Of a stretch of 64,000 bases of DNA, positions 1 to 12,041 are shown in pieces. The translations under genes and the position numbers were made by a program. The stretch lies in assembly GCA_026214975.1 (NCBI GenBank), contig JAOBSW010000861.1, forward strand, positions 142,955-206,954, written 5' to 3'. The notes under the pieces are model-generated. The model worked only from the letters and a program-made list of their open reading frames with translations. It was not told the DNA's origin and did no database searches. This DNA comes from Gentiana macrophylla. Taxonomy: Eukaryota; Streptophyta; Magnoliopsida; Gentianales; Gentianaceae. Positions within the stretch are counted from its first letter, which is position 1. Every line of letters starts with the position of its first letter.

Positions 1-130
1 AATGTCGTTTTATACCTAAAAAATGTGGTGTTAGGCTCCAGTGATCCAACTGAAACAATTTTTTTGATAAAAAAAATGTAGTTTTAGGCTTCGGTGACAC
101 CACTGAAAAATATTCCTAGATCCGCCACTG
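1..130. mobile_element. Right part of a hAT-like MITE, cut by the window edge
   Basis: The segment ends in GATCCGCCACTG, the reverse complement of the CAGTGGCGGATC-type terminus of plant hAT MITEs; three complete relatives occur later in the window (starts 12629, 22824, 55351). It holds two similar halves of about 60 bp (AAAAATGTgGTgTTAGGCT and AAAAATGTAGTTTTAGGCT). The left end is outside the window, so no target duplication can be checked. Confidence 0.45.
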
Positions 131-1112
131 ACTGGCACTGACGTTGGTTTTCAATCCCAACATCAGTGACGCTGATTTTACAGTTATAAATGTGTCATTG
201 ATGTAAAACGTCAGACCCACTGACGTTTTGAGCGAAAAAAAACATCAGTAGCTCTGACGCCCGTAATGTGGTGCCAAAAAGTGATTTGATGGTGCCAAAA
301 AATAAATGAAAAATAATATTAAAAAAAGATGTCAATAGTAAATTGGTGGTGCTAATAGAACCCAATTTTTTTTATCTTGAGTCTTTATATTGACAATTGT
401 GGATGTTTTCTACAGGAAATTCTTCTTTCAGAATTCAGATAGTCTCTTCCCATGCATTGTTTCATTGCATTCCCACTTAGAACATCCTCCGTGTTTTTTC
501 GTTTTTTTTTTTTTTTGAGTTTATTTATATCACTTCACCAATCATATCTTACAATTCTCTTACCAATCATTTCTTCAACTACAAATAAAAAATATTAAAT
601 TATCTCTCATCATTTCACTTTATCAACTTTATAACATAATTTATCATGATTTTATTTATTATACTACTTTATTTCAATTTTTTCCACCAATCATTTCATA
701 ATCTACACAAATTTCAAAAAAAAACATCTTAACTTTCTAATCATTACTTCAATCATTTTATCTAAAACAACCAAAAAAAAAAAAAAACTCCAAAAAAAAC
801 TTCAACCCAAAACAAACGGAGCCCAAGTAACCCTAAATTGGACTTGGGGTATTACATAATATATTGAGTTTTTACGTAATAAAAAAAAGAGTAATGATAG
901 TGCAACAACAAAATATTCCGAACAAAATACTTTACACTAATATTTATGAGACCTATATAAATCAATTGATCTTACATCAAAATCAATGGTGTAAAAATGT
1001 GTTATGTGTATTTTTTTGTGGTACAAATATTTCTAATAAAAAAAATGTGTGATAGTACGTTTTTAAAATAGATAATATTTACCTTTAAAAAAAAACATAC
1101 ACATAAAAAATA
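131..1112. other. Gene-free AT-rich DNA with TGACG-type repeats
   Basis: No coding region is supported. Positions about 135-270 contain repeated, partly inverted CACTGACG/CGTCAGTG motifs, including a palindrome-like pair at about 206-230. They resemble subterminal repeats of a DNA transposon, but no end could be placed. About 490-825 is T/A-rich and ends in CAAAACAAACGGAGCCC, which looks like a MITE terminus; the other end is uncertain. The 62-codon open frame at 864-1052 is AT-rich chance sequence. Confidence 0.4.
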
Positions 1113-1281
1113 CTCTCTAAAATGCATCTATTTATCTCAAGCGAATACAAAATTCATACATAAATTTATTGAATGAATCAAATGACACTTTTTAATTCAA
1201 GATTAGTTGTTATTTAAATGCATCTGCAGACACTTAGACTTTTAAAGAATCGCTTGAGATAAATAAAGCATTTTGAGGGAG
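1113..1281. mobile_element. Stowaway-like MITE
   Basis: The element is 169 bp with long terminal inverted repeats. The left arm begins CTCTCTAAAATGCATCTATT and reads into TTATCTCAAGCG; the right arm reads CGCTTGAGATAA, then AAAGCATTTTGAGGGAG. It is flanked on both sides by TA, the target duplication of Stowaway/Tc1-mariner MITEs. Non-coding. Confidence 0.75.
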
Positions 1282-1283
1282 TA

Positions 1284-2515
1284 CCATGTTTAGTGTTGTG
1301 TCCAGTTTTGTCTCCAATGATGTCACACTCACGTCATTATCAGCTAGAATTCTCAAATGAATTATACAGTACCCTAGTAGTTTCAATTTCATTAATATCC
1401 ATCTACATCAACTATAAGTCTATAACCGACGTTTCAAACTTCTACTACAAGAGATGAGTAAACAAAACACTGCAATATTAGAGGAAATACTTACACGGAG
1501 AGTGTATGTTGAGGTAAAATGACGGATAAAACGATCATAATCATACAATTAAAATCTGTAATTAAATCGTGTGATTTAAATTGAACCACATAGTGCCTTA
1601 TACGAATAGAGACACTATACAAGTATTTTCCCAATATTAGACGTAGAGTCATTGATTTGCTTAAAAATAAATTCTAGAATTAGGTAATCTCACCGCCGCT
1701 TATCTCACAATAACCGACACAACATGTTATTACATCAATGTAAAAAATATTGATCATAATATATAGATTGATCATTATCAGAAGTATACAAATATATTGT
1801 TTCATTCGTAATTATCTAGGTAGAATTTAATACGGGTATGTGAAACCGTATTTAAAAATAGTAATGGTACAAGTATTGCTAGAGATAGAGTTGAATTTTC
1901 AAAGCGGTAGAGGAAAATGCGTGGGGAGAATGAATTCGGTGCTCAGAAGCAGTTAGGACTCCTTGTCGAAATCAATTTCTATCTACTTTTTACACTTATT
2001 TATTGCATGCAACTCTGCTATAAAAATTGTCAATAAAAAAAAAAACCTCTGCTATTAAAAAAGCCAGCGGAAAATAAAATAAAAAAAATAAAAAAAAAAA
2101 AGCAGTAAAAAGTAAAAGTACAGCAGTGTGATCGGTGACTGACTCTGGCTCTGGATCTGGCATTTTAGGACGAGAATGTTTATCCATGCAATGAGTTTAA
2201 ACGTGTCTATACAAAGGCGACCAGGCGGCGGCTGCTATGCTATTGTTGTTAATTTGATTTTACAGCAGCACACTCTGTGTTTGGATTCAAAATATAGGTG
2301 AGGACAACCTTTTTGAGTTGATAAATACAAAACGTCATAAATAAAATCTTTGATAGTTTCTGAAAAACAAGCTCAGCTCACTTAGTGAAATTTGGCCCAG
2401 CCCTCCTAAACTTATATTTTTTTTTTTTTTTTTTTGAGGTTATCCTAAACTTATAAATAATTGCCCAAAATTCAACAGCAGCAGCATCAGTTTGCTTTAT
2501 TGTCTCTAAAAAAAT
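1284..2515. other. Gene-free AT-rich DNA
   Basis: No ORF with recognisable protein content was found. The short open frame at 1996-2187 on the reverse strand is a homopolymer-rich translation of A-runs. No repeat ends or RNA genes were recognised. Confidence 0.5.
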
Positions 2516-2660
2516 GAGTAATGATACGGGCACAACAGTGATATACATCGTTGATCAGGTTAGATTTACATCTGATCCATTTAGTCACATTAAAATCAAA
2601 GGTGCAAATCGCCGTTGTGTCACTTGTTGTGGCACACCCGTTGTGCCCGTATCATTACTC
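2516..2660. mobile_element. Short MITE with MULE-like 9-10 bp duplication
   Basis: The element is 145 bp and near-palindromic at its ends: GAGTAATGATACGGGCACAA at the left and TTGTGCCCGTATCATTACTC at the right, a perfect 20-bp inverted repeat. It is flanked by TAAAAAAAT on the left and TAAAAAAAAT on the right, a 9-10 bp direct repeat differing by one A in the run. Long terminal repeats with a 9-bp duplication suggest a Mutator-type MITE; the A-run makes the exact duplication ambiguous. A related terminus (GTATCATTACTC) occurs near 54670. Confidence 0.65.
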
Positions 2661-2919
2661 TAAAAAAAATACATTTCCAATACTAAAACTCATTTACCAA
2701 CAAAGTATTTACATCTCCGATAAAAAAATACATTTTCAATACTATATTTTAAACATATTAATTACTTAAACGGAGGGAGTATGATGTTCATAAATAAATT
2801 AGTGAAATACTACATTACCAATGCAACATTTATTGCTCATTTCTCTATCTTACCCCTAATTTAATATGAATCTAACAACTTTTCATTATTTAACAACTAT
2901 TGCATTAATGATAGTCAAG
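2661..2919. other. AT-rich spacer with one Stowaway-like terminus
   Basis: At about 2770-2781 the sequence CGGAGGGAGTA matches the right terminus of Stowaway MITEs, but no matching left end was found, so this may be a truncated copy. No gene. Confidence 0.35.
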
Positions 2920-3532
2920 TGATCGATATTGTCTAGTTAAAGTGACTTGATCTCTAAAACTGATGAATAAACTGGTGGAACTAATCTGTAAAACTGAGAC
3001 TGAGAATGATGGTCAGCTTAGTAAGTGTATTCAGTTCTGTGAAAGTCAGTTTCGGTGAAGTGCAAACTGTGTTTTCTTCTGAAGTCAGCTTTCAGTTGTG
3101 TCTGCTGAGTTTTGCTGAGTACGTCTGAGTTCTACATCTGAGCAGTTGATTACAAGTCTGAGAGAGTCAGTTTTGAGCTAAGTTTCATCTGGTGGATAAC
3201 AGCTGGAGCTGGGGTCCACATCTGGGGTATTTATGGCAGTTCCGACAAAGATCTTATGGCGGCTAGGGTTCAGGGAATTGTGTCTATAAACACCAATGTT
3301 GTAATCAATGCAATGTGTGTCTTTCACAAGTGTGTGAAAATCCTTGTAACTTTGTGCATAGTAAAATATCTCATTTTCTGTCCGTGGAGTAGTCGGCACA
3401 ACGCAGGAAACCACGTTAAATCACTGTGTTCTCTTTGTTTCTGTGTTTTATCATTTTTCGCCGTACTTTATGTTTGCATTGCTTTTGTTTTAATCTTTCT
3501 TAAACTGCAAGCTTCTCGTCTACTTTTTAACA
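2920..3532 (+). repeat. Ty1/copia LTR (5' LTR), forward
   Basis: The approximately 0.6-kb segment begins TGATCGATATTG and ends TTTTTAACA. It is followed 3 nt later by a primer site and then by a copia gag start, which fixes its right boundary well; the left boundary is inferred. A TATA-like CTATAAA lies near 3283, followed by the T-rich stretch typical of R/U5. The matching 3' LTR is not in the window, so the element is truncated or disrupted downstream. Confidence 0.6.
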
Positions 3533-3535
3533 AAC

Positions 3536-3547
3536 TGGTATCGGAGC
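3536..3547 (+). other. Primer binding site (initiator tRNA-Met type)
   Basis: TGGTATCGGAGC differs by one base from TGGTATCAGAGC, the usual plant copia primer site complementary to the 3' end of initiator tRNA-Met. It sits 3 nt after the LTR end and about 110 bp before the gag start codon. Confidence 0.75.
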
Positions 3548-3659
3548 GTGAGGTTTGTGGATCCATAGGAGTTTGCAGGTTGAACGGAGTTGATCTTCAC
3601 CAAGACGGTGACCGGTGCTAGGATTTCGTGATCAAAGGTCCGTTTCTTTAACTAGAAAG

Positions 3660-3816
3660 ATGTCAACAATGAATGTAAAGATTGATAAATTTACAGGGAG
3701 GAACATTTTCAGTTTGTGGAAAATCAAGATGCGGGCCTTGTTAAAACAACAAGGATTGTCAGTGCAGTAGATTATGCCAGTTTGGAGGAGAAAGCACATT
3801 CAACCATCATGTTGTG
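3660..3816 (+). pseudogene. Copia Gag N-terminal fragment
   Basis: Translation from the ATG at 3660 gives MSTMNVKIDKFTGRNIFSLW, then KIKMRALLKQQGL. This is the characteristic start of plant Ty1/copia Gag (UBN2/Retrotran_gag group), where the KFxGxNxxxW..KM motif recurs. A TAG interrupts this frame at 3768; the similarity continues one frame over as ASLEEKAHSTIMLC up to 3816. There an unrelated gypsy LTR fragment begins (TGATCGCGTG) and the gene stops. In an intact element Gag would form the cytoplasmic virus-like particle. Only about 50 of the usual several hundred residues remain. Confidence 0.7.
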
Positions 3817-5110
3817 TGATCGCGTGTAAGTCACTAACGTCGATATTACTAGCAAGAATACTAGGTACATCGTAGTATAGTAAATGCGAGTCAAGGTCGA
3901 TCCCACAGAGACAATGCAACTATACGTATAAACGATTCTAACCTAATTAAGAAGCAACATAGAGGCGGTCATTGACCAACAATGAACAATAAGAAAACAA
4001 ACTTGGTATTCCTCCCCCTCTTCTCACCGATATACTAACTTGGATTAGTTAATCGTTGTGTTTACTTCCCCACATAATTTCCTTAAATTAATCGCGAGCG
4101 TAGTTTTAATTATCATTATCAGCTACGGGTGCAACTCCTACTCCTATCTACTCCGACAATGGTAGTAGACAATATATACGCAAGCTACCCTCCTTAATTG
4201 GTCCGTAATAGCCCATACCCATAAAGAACTAGAATTGCCGATATCGAGTGTTAACTCATACCGCTAACCCGTCTAGACAGCTGTCGACATTGATCAGCAC
4301 GTTCCTAGGGTCCATTCAAGACTATGTCCAAACTTAGCACTTCACTATTCGTATTTCATGCCAGTTTACGATTACAATAAGCAGATTGGACAGATCTAAC
4401 CTACTGTTAATTAAACCTGTCGATCAACGTAGCTGTAGTGAATCCCAGTTTTAGCTAGGTTTTCGAAATAATGCCTCGGTAAACCGGTATAGACCGCCGG
4501 GTTACCGGGGTCAGCTTTTCCTATTCCTGGATCTACATTGCTCAATTATGATTAAAATAAGTAAATTATGGGGTCTTTAAACATGCAGATTAACTAAAAC
4601 ACATAAATACGAACAGATCTACCATATTGAAAAAAGGAACGTTCAAAGCTTCATACCTTCAACAAGGGTGATCTAGCTCAATCTACTCAAGCTAGAGATG
4701 GTGGATGAAGGGAGGAAACCAGAAATAACTCTTCAAAAGCTTATAATAACTTTATTTCATCAAAATTGTATAATGTATATGAATATAATTGAGTGCTTAT
4801 CAAAAACATGTAGATGCGGCCTTATATAGATACAATGACCGACTTATGACTCTCTATAACCCTAACCGACCTAGATAATGCGGCAGAATCAATTTCGTGT
4901 CAAACAAGACACTGGTTTACCGGACCTAGCCCTCGGTAAACCGGGCCGAATTTTCTTCTTTTTCTTCAGCAGGCTTCTTCTTGGACTTCAATCACTTGGC
5001 CCAATATACTTCTTTTGGTCCAGATCCATTCTCCAATGCTCCAGATTTGGTACATCCTATAAAACATGCAAAACGAGACAAAACAGTATCAAATCTTCAG
5101 GAAAATAACA
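3817..5110 (-). repeat. Ty3/gypsy LTR fragment, reverse orientation
   Basis: It begins TGATCGCGTGTAAGTC, as does the solo LTR at 16493, and shares with it the block GCGAGTCAAGGTCGATCCCACAG, whose reverse complement is the CTGTGGGATCGACC motif near the 3' end of many plant gypsy LTRs. A TATA-like stretch (CCTTATATAGA near 4818) occupies the position equivalent to 17565 in the solo LTR. The reverse orientation is inferred from these two marks. The far end is unclear: no second TTGTG duplication matching 3812-3816 was found, so 5110 is approximate and the copy may be truncated. Confidence 0.5.
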
Positions 5111-7120
5111 TAGATGCAGAATTACGATCCTGGAAACACGCACATAACATTTAACTTACATTCAATACTAGTCAATTATAAATTTTAAGCAATTTAGTAA
5201 GGGATATAATGCTGTAAATAAAATGACATATATTAATTCAAGTTTAACACTACTATATAAGTTTATTTTAGGAATTGTAAACTAAAATTAAGTCTACTCT
5301 ACCATTCCAAGGTTTTAACCTAGCATCTCAGTGCCGCCTTAAGGTAGGTCAAAGAGATGACGGTTAAATCGAGACAATCTCATCAATGAATAACTTGTGA
5401 GAATCGAACATCTCTTTATTCATTGACTACCTTCCTTTTTTAGCCTAGATATTGTCAAGAATATCCTTTATAAGTGTGACCTGCTATATCGGATCTCTTA
5501 GGTACGCCCCGAGTGTGCCGTCTTAGGATAGGTCAGTGACCCGACGAGTACCCGGAAATCCTATCCTTTTGGAGACCAAGCCATGAATGTTGATAGGGGT
5601 GAACACCATCCTTAGGGGGACGAAATCAAAGTGCCGCGAGGCGTCACCATTCTCTCACTTACTTGTATCTATAGTAGAGGCCGTGGGGTTGGCTGTCGCC
5701 TCCCCCGCTCCCACCCAATATTTTGGAAGTGGTGGTGGGTTAACTAACCACGTCTTTTTGATGTTAACATAAAAGCACATCAAATCAAGGATTCCGAATG
5801 GTGTCGGTAACGTAGGCAAGCCTACCCGTCCTATTCGTTGAAACATATGTGACAGTCGGACGAAGTCGGGTCAAGAGAGCCCCATTGAGATAAGATGAAT
5901 CACCCCTCCGCTCACCGGTGTAGCTTAGTCTTTCCGGACCCCCGTGCATCCAACCTATAGGCGAACCGTTGTTATCCAAGATTTATTGTTCTTTTACCAT
6001 CATTCAATCTCGTAGACACTACGAATCAAAAACGTGATCTCGTTTATGCTTTTAAGGCGGTTCACCGAGAACACACACCAAAAAAGCTTAACGATTTCAT
6101 AACCCGTCCTCAGATCTTTAATTAGTTACTAAATTAATTAATTACCACGTATTCATTAAATTTCAACTAATTACGCGAGTTTGTATACATGCCTATTTTA
6201 ATTACCAAAATTAAAATTCTACATGTATGCATGGAGTGAATTTATGATATGATGCATGTCATGGCAATTCCAATTTTATATCTATTTTATGATCAAACAC
6301 ATAAAAAATAAATTGCGGAAAATTTAAACACCGAGATGGATTGTTGGTACCCCCGTATCTAATCTATCTAGGAAAGCAGTAAATTACATAATATATGTCT
6401 TCGAGTCTTGATCTTCAAATCTTGAACTCGAACCGCCGGATCATAAACCACGAACACCCGAGAGGAGAAAGGCCTTTGTTTTAATTAAATAAATCCAATT
6501 TATTATAATTAATCTTTTTTTTTATTATTATTGTTACATGCGGCTGTAACATTAAATTATTTTCCTTTTTTTTTTTTTCTTTCTTTCTGCCTAACGGCAG
6601 TTTTTAAATAAAAAAAATATTAGGTTAACAAAATAAGTTACATGCTGCCGCAATATTTTGAAACCCTAGCCGCATGCAATTTCATAAACAGGACTTATAG
6701 CAACGCTTTTTAGCTTCGTAGAAAGTCCTGTAGCAGTTTTTTTTTTAAATTTTATCCGTTTCTTCTCGTTCATACATTGGGTTTCGCCTTGATCTTCAAT
6801 TTTTCAGCAAGATCTTCATCTTTTCGAGGCCGGATTTACAAAATTACAATAAAAGATGCTACTTTTACATGGAATTTTTGAAAATTGACATAAATAAAAT
6901 ACAATTCCTATGCTCAATTGTTACTAAACAAAAGAGTTACAAAAAATAGATCTAACGAGTAAACAGTACCAACCCCAATCCATCTCTTCAACCAAGACAT
7001 TCATAACATAAAAAAAATTACATATATGCATCGGCCCCTTTTAAAAAAATTGGGACAAAAAAATCTACATGTATACCACTCCTAGATCTAATATTTATAC
7101 GTATAAATATAGATCACCTT
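5111..7120 (-). other. Non-coding DNA, probably leader/interior of a reverse copia element
   Basis: This 2-kb stretch lies just inside the primer site of the copia LTR at 7136-8955, so at least its right part should be that element's 5' leader. No Gag or Pol similarity was found on either strand. About 5330-6100 is less AT-rich than its surroundings and looks like transposon-derived non-coding DNA that I cannot name. The small open frames at 5587-5979 overlap on both strands and show no protein features. Confidence 0.4.
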
Positions 7121-7134
7121 GGCGACTGATACCA
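7121..7134 (-). other. Primer binding site of the reverse copia element
   Basis: The plus strand reads GGCGACTGATACCA; its reverse complement TGGTATCAGTCGCC matches the first nine bases of the initiator-tRNA-Met primer site. It is one base from the LTR boundary at 7136, which fixes the orientation as reverse. Confidence 0.7.
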
Positions 7135-7135
7135 C

Positions 7136-8955
7136 TGTTAGTAATATCATCCGCAACGGAAGCGATTTAAGGATCGAGATCTATAAATTACACGTAATAA
7201 AATAACTAGATCTACTCTACAAGGGGGTTGTAGAACATACCTCTTGGATCTCAAAATCCAAGTTGAAGAACCGCAAAAGGAAGAATGAAAAAAGATGTGA
7301 AGAGCACCATGATCTTCCGTACGTGTGATCCAAGCAACTCTCGGTGGAATGAAATTCTCGTCTCGAATCCTCCCGATATGCTGCCCGGAAAAAACCTCCA
7401 AGATTTTCTCCTAATTCTCCCCTTGGCCGAAAATTCTTTTTCTCCTCTCCAAGAGGTGAATGTCGAAATTATATGTGTGTATTAGGCTTGGGAGAACTCT
7501 CTTTATATAGGAGAGTAATCCTTGTCCTCCAAGGATTTTATTATGCAAATAAATAAATCTAATAAATAAAAATAATCTCATAATATTCTAGAACAAATCT
7601 AGAACAATATTTATCTTTATTTCTTACCATAAATATTTATCCAATAAATATTTTGTGCACATGTCTTAAAACAATTTCTTGTTTCCTAAAACAATGCACT
7701 TGGCCGAAATTATCATTGACCTAGTCAATATATAATTTTCGGCCATAACACATAAATTGGCCAAGATTATTAAAAATGTTTTTTTTCACATATTTAATTA
7801 TTTAATTTAACTAATTTAATAGTTCACTAAACAATTAATTCACATATCGTTTTAATTAAATTCTAACAAGAACTAAATTAATATTATTAGGATTCGACGA
7901 CCGAGAATAGCTATGCTATATTTGGAGGCACATCGGGACCATGGACTAATAATCAGCGGCTCCGATAAATCAAATAAATAATTATCTTACGAACAGAATA
8001 ATTATATTCGATAAATCAATCACAGAATATGCCACCATAATCCCGTGATGCACACTCCGATTATGAGATTATATTTATCTCCTCACGAGAATGATAATAA
8101 GCGTCCATTGATATAATCATTACATATGGATTAATCCTCCATATACTGTTCATTCTAAATCGGGAAGTTACCGTTAACCCTTTTTAGAACCTCTTATCCT
8201 TATTTACCATTAACCCCCTAGTGATCAAATAATTCATACAAATCACTGGTAGCTAATCAGTGTAATATGAACTCGCGCGATCGATCAGTTTCTAGGATTA
8301 ACAAATAAGTGGAGGCGTTTATCTACTTCCATAAATGGAAGGAATGGATTCGTATCTGTGATAACACGGACTACTCACTCAATCCAATTACAATGCCAAG
8401 ATGGGGTAATTCAGATCACAAACTCAGTGTAATCCTTAACCGTCAAGTCAAACCTCATACTGATTCAAGCAGTTGACTGTGATCATCTCAGGATTAAGAT
8501 ATATCCATAAATATGATCATCGATTGATTCGATAAGACTTCTCCATTACGGAATTATATCTTGAACTCTAATCAAATCGGTCCAACCTTATATGATATAT
8601 CTATCATATATAAATGTCCCACTAGGTTCTCTTAACCGAAAGTCCGGATAAGACAATCACACCTATTGTGTTTTGGGCGCATTAATAGCACGTTAAAGGA
8701 GAGACCCGATACTCTCGATTAACTTCACTACGGGCTAATTGTATTTTGAGTACATCTTCACTAACTCAATCCTCCTGTGTATATCCCATACACTGAGTTA
8801 AGTGATTACATAAACGATATACTTTAGGGTTTTCTGTAGTGTAAATACTATTGTCACATCGGTGAATATGAGAATAAAAATTATGAATATTAATATCATT
8901 TCATTTATTAAATAAAACAATTACAACAATTGTCTTTCGGGCATTACACCTAACA
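7136..8955 (-). repeat. Ty1/copia LTR, 1.82 kb, reverse orientation
   Basis: On the plus strand it starts TGTTAGTAATATC and ends ACACCTAACA. On the reverse strand this is TGTTAGGTGTAATGCCCGAA ... TAACA, a familiar plant copia LTR start with ATTGCCCGAAAGACAATTG. A TATATAAA box lies on the reverse strand at about 7500-7510. The primer site at 7121-7134 makes it the 5' LTR. No 3' LTR was found to the left. A diverged relative sits at 58991-60761. Confidence 0.75.
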
Positions 8956-10872
8956 TTGACATCCTTTGATCTCAACCTCCATCATGGCAAAACAAGCTTG
9001 CTAAAGAAGCGCAAGGGTCCGGTGAAGGACTTACGAGAATCTTTGGAAATGGAGAACATGAATTTGCCATTCTTTTCTCTTGACGGTCTGATCCAATCCT
9101 TATGCTAAAAAAGGTTAGCTTGGAGAATGAATGAAGTTGAAAAGTGACAAGTTGAGTAGCAGAGTGGTATGTCAACCTTGTAAACCGAAGAAGGGAAATA
9201 AGTTCTCAAAACAAGGGAGGTTGCATGGGTTACAACAAACAAGATGACTCTGTGTTGATGAAAGTTGAAGTTGGTTCCAAACTGAAGAATGAGGCATTGT
9301 ACCACAATACAAAAGATATCCACCAAAGGAGAAGCAAAAGGATTATCTTGCAGATGAGATTCTTTTGAGAGAGTGGAATTCTGCAAGATACGGTAGTCTG
9401 TAAGGGAACTTAGGCCGCTCGAAAGGTGGAAGATAATGAGCTCTTACGTAAGCCCTTAGAAAGTGGAGACGTTAAGGGAAACATCACATGATGTACTTGG
9501 AAACATTCAATGCAAGGAAAAAGAATACAGGACTTGAGAACATTAGGCAGGTGACCTTGATTGTTAATCGTTTAGTTAACAAAATGGTTGTTGGCAAACT
9601 AGGAGAATCCTCAGTTCGCATGAATGTCGTAGATGAATCATCATACAACCGAGAAGTAAAGAAAAGATGCAAGGTCGAGCACCAAAAGGACTAGACAATT
9701 TAGAAAAATAAAAAAGGAGAGCAATTATCCTAACGTGAAGGAGCTATAGAGACAAAATGAGTACACCCAATAAGGTCTCTGAATGAAATAAAAACTTGCC
9801 AATAAGTGTCCAAGTTTGCATTAGTCAAAGAGAGGGTATTTTCAAGATTTGAAGGGTATGAAAATTTCCTCGCGGTAGTGTAAAGGAACCTCAAAAGTTT
9901 CGAAAAGAAGAGTATGTGATAACCAAGTTTTTTTGAGAAGGGTGAAAGGCATTTAGAAATGTCGGAATAAGTTTGATTGCGTAGAATTAATTCAAACCTC
10001 CAAAGGAGGTGTAAAAGATCATTGACGATCCAATTCAAGGGTTCAAGGTTGCACTTCTCGAGAGGAATAGTACACTACCAAGAAATAAAGGCTCAAGGTT
10101 ATTCCTTATGAGGGATTGAAAAAGTAAAAAAAAAAAGCATTCAACCGGTGTAACAAAATTATAATAAGAACGCCAAGATAGAAGAAGGAATGTCAACAGG
10201 TGTGTATGGCGGTGCATGGCTCTAAATGGCCCGAAAGAGATTTTAAAACTGAAAATGTACAAGGTGCAGTAATCTGAATTGAAATTAGAAGTTTTGGAAT
10301 TCAATTGTTGGTTGGTTAGATAGGTTCAGAGGGCACATTGGTAAAAACTACCTTCTGCTTGAAACCGGTTTAGCATAAATTTCTAGAAGGTTAAAGATAA
10401 GTAACTGAAGATGGATGTCCAAGTAGGATTAAAGATCTAACTAGTAAGAAGATGAGGTTCATACCTTGAAAGATGAGGCAGCATTAGATGTAAAATTTGC
10501 AAAATCAACACTACCCTTAGGAGGGAAGCTGAGAATGAACACAATTAAGGAGAATGTTCTGACATCAGAAGGCTCAGTCAAATTTAAATTTGAAAAGAAG
10601 AATATGAGTGCAACAATACAAAATTAGGGAGAACTTTTTTTCTTTGATTTGGAAAGTAAAAAAGGCAAGAGCTTGTTAAGAATAAAGGCTTAAGGCGATG
10701 TTTCTAAGGTAATGCATGATTACAAGTGGAGGGGATTTGTGGATCCGAAAGATCTCAAGTTTAGGGTTACGTGGGTAATAATTTACCAGAAATGGAGACT
10801 TGAAGAAGGGCATAAAAAGAGTCTAACATAAAACATGGCATGTTGGAGGATAGCATATTGGTTTTTGTTTAT
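8956..10872 (-). other. Interior of a reverse gypsy element, left segment; non-coding
   Basis: This 1.9 kb and the stretch at 18791-20195 flank the insertion at 10878-18785, so they were once contiguous and form the interior of the element whose 5' LTR is at 20211-22764. I could not find Gag, protease, RT or integrase motifs on either strand; the small open frames are scattered on both strands. It is best described as the interior of a large non-autonomous or heavily decayed gypsy element. It ends at the copia LTR on the left. Confidence 0.45.
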
Positions 10873-10877
10873 AACTG

Positions 10878-11695
<818 letters not shown>

Positions 11696-12041
11696 TTCCT
11701 GAGTTTGTTCAGCTCTATCTTTATGGAGCTCGGCTCCTGTGTTAGGCGCTCCTCAGGAATTTTAACCAGACCTTAAGACTTTGTCTTGACAGGTGGCAGA
11801 GTTCGGTTATGGCGTCGTTATAACTTTCCTGTGAAACGAGGCATTTCTGCCCACATCATCTAATGTGGAACGGTTTTTGAGAACATGTTTGGTGTTTTAT
11901 AACCCCCGTCGAATCAGTTGTCTGATCAGCAATTGGCTGATGTTGGCTTTATAGACATAAAATATGTAAGTCTCGCTTCTTCAGTCGTACTTTGTATGTA
12001 ACTTGGTAGGATTTCCCCTACTTGATGACTTGTTGATGCAG
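11696..12041 (+). promoter_or_regulatory. Likely upstream region and first intron of the antisense ORF
   Basis: Between the LTR and the ORF lies non-coding sequence with a TATA-like CTTTATAGAC near 11948. A well-formed splice pair follows: donor ATATGTAAGT at 11961-11970 and acceptor TTGATGCAG ending at 12041. This fits a leader exon plus intron for the forward-strand ORF that follows. Prediction only. Confidence 0.35.

Noticed and set aside
5587..5979. Three overlapping open frames on both strands in a less AT-rich segment
   Set aside because: Mutually overlapping, no domain or start context; probably reduced stop density in GC-richer transposon DNA.
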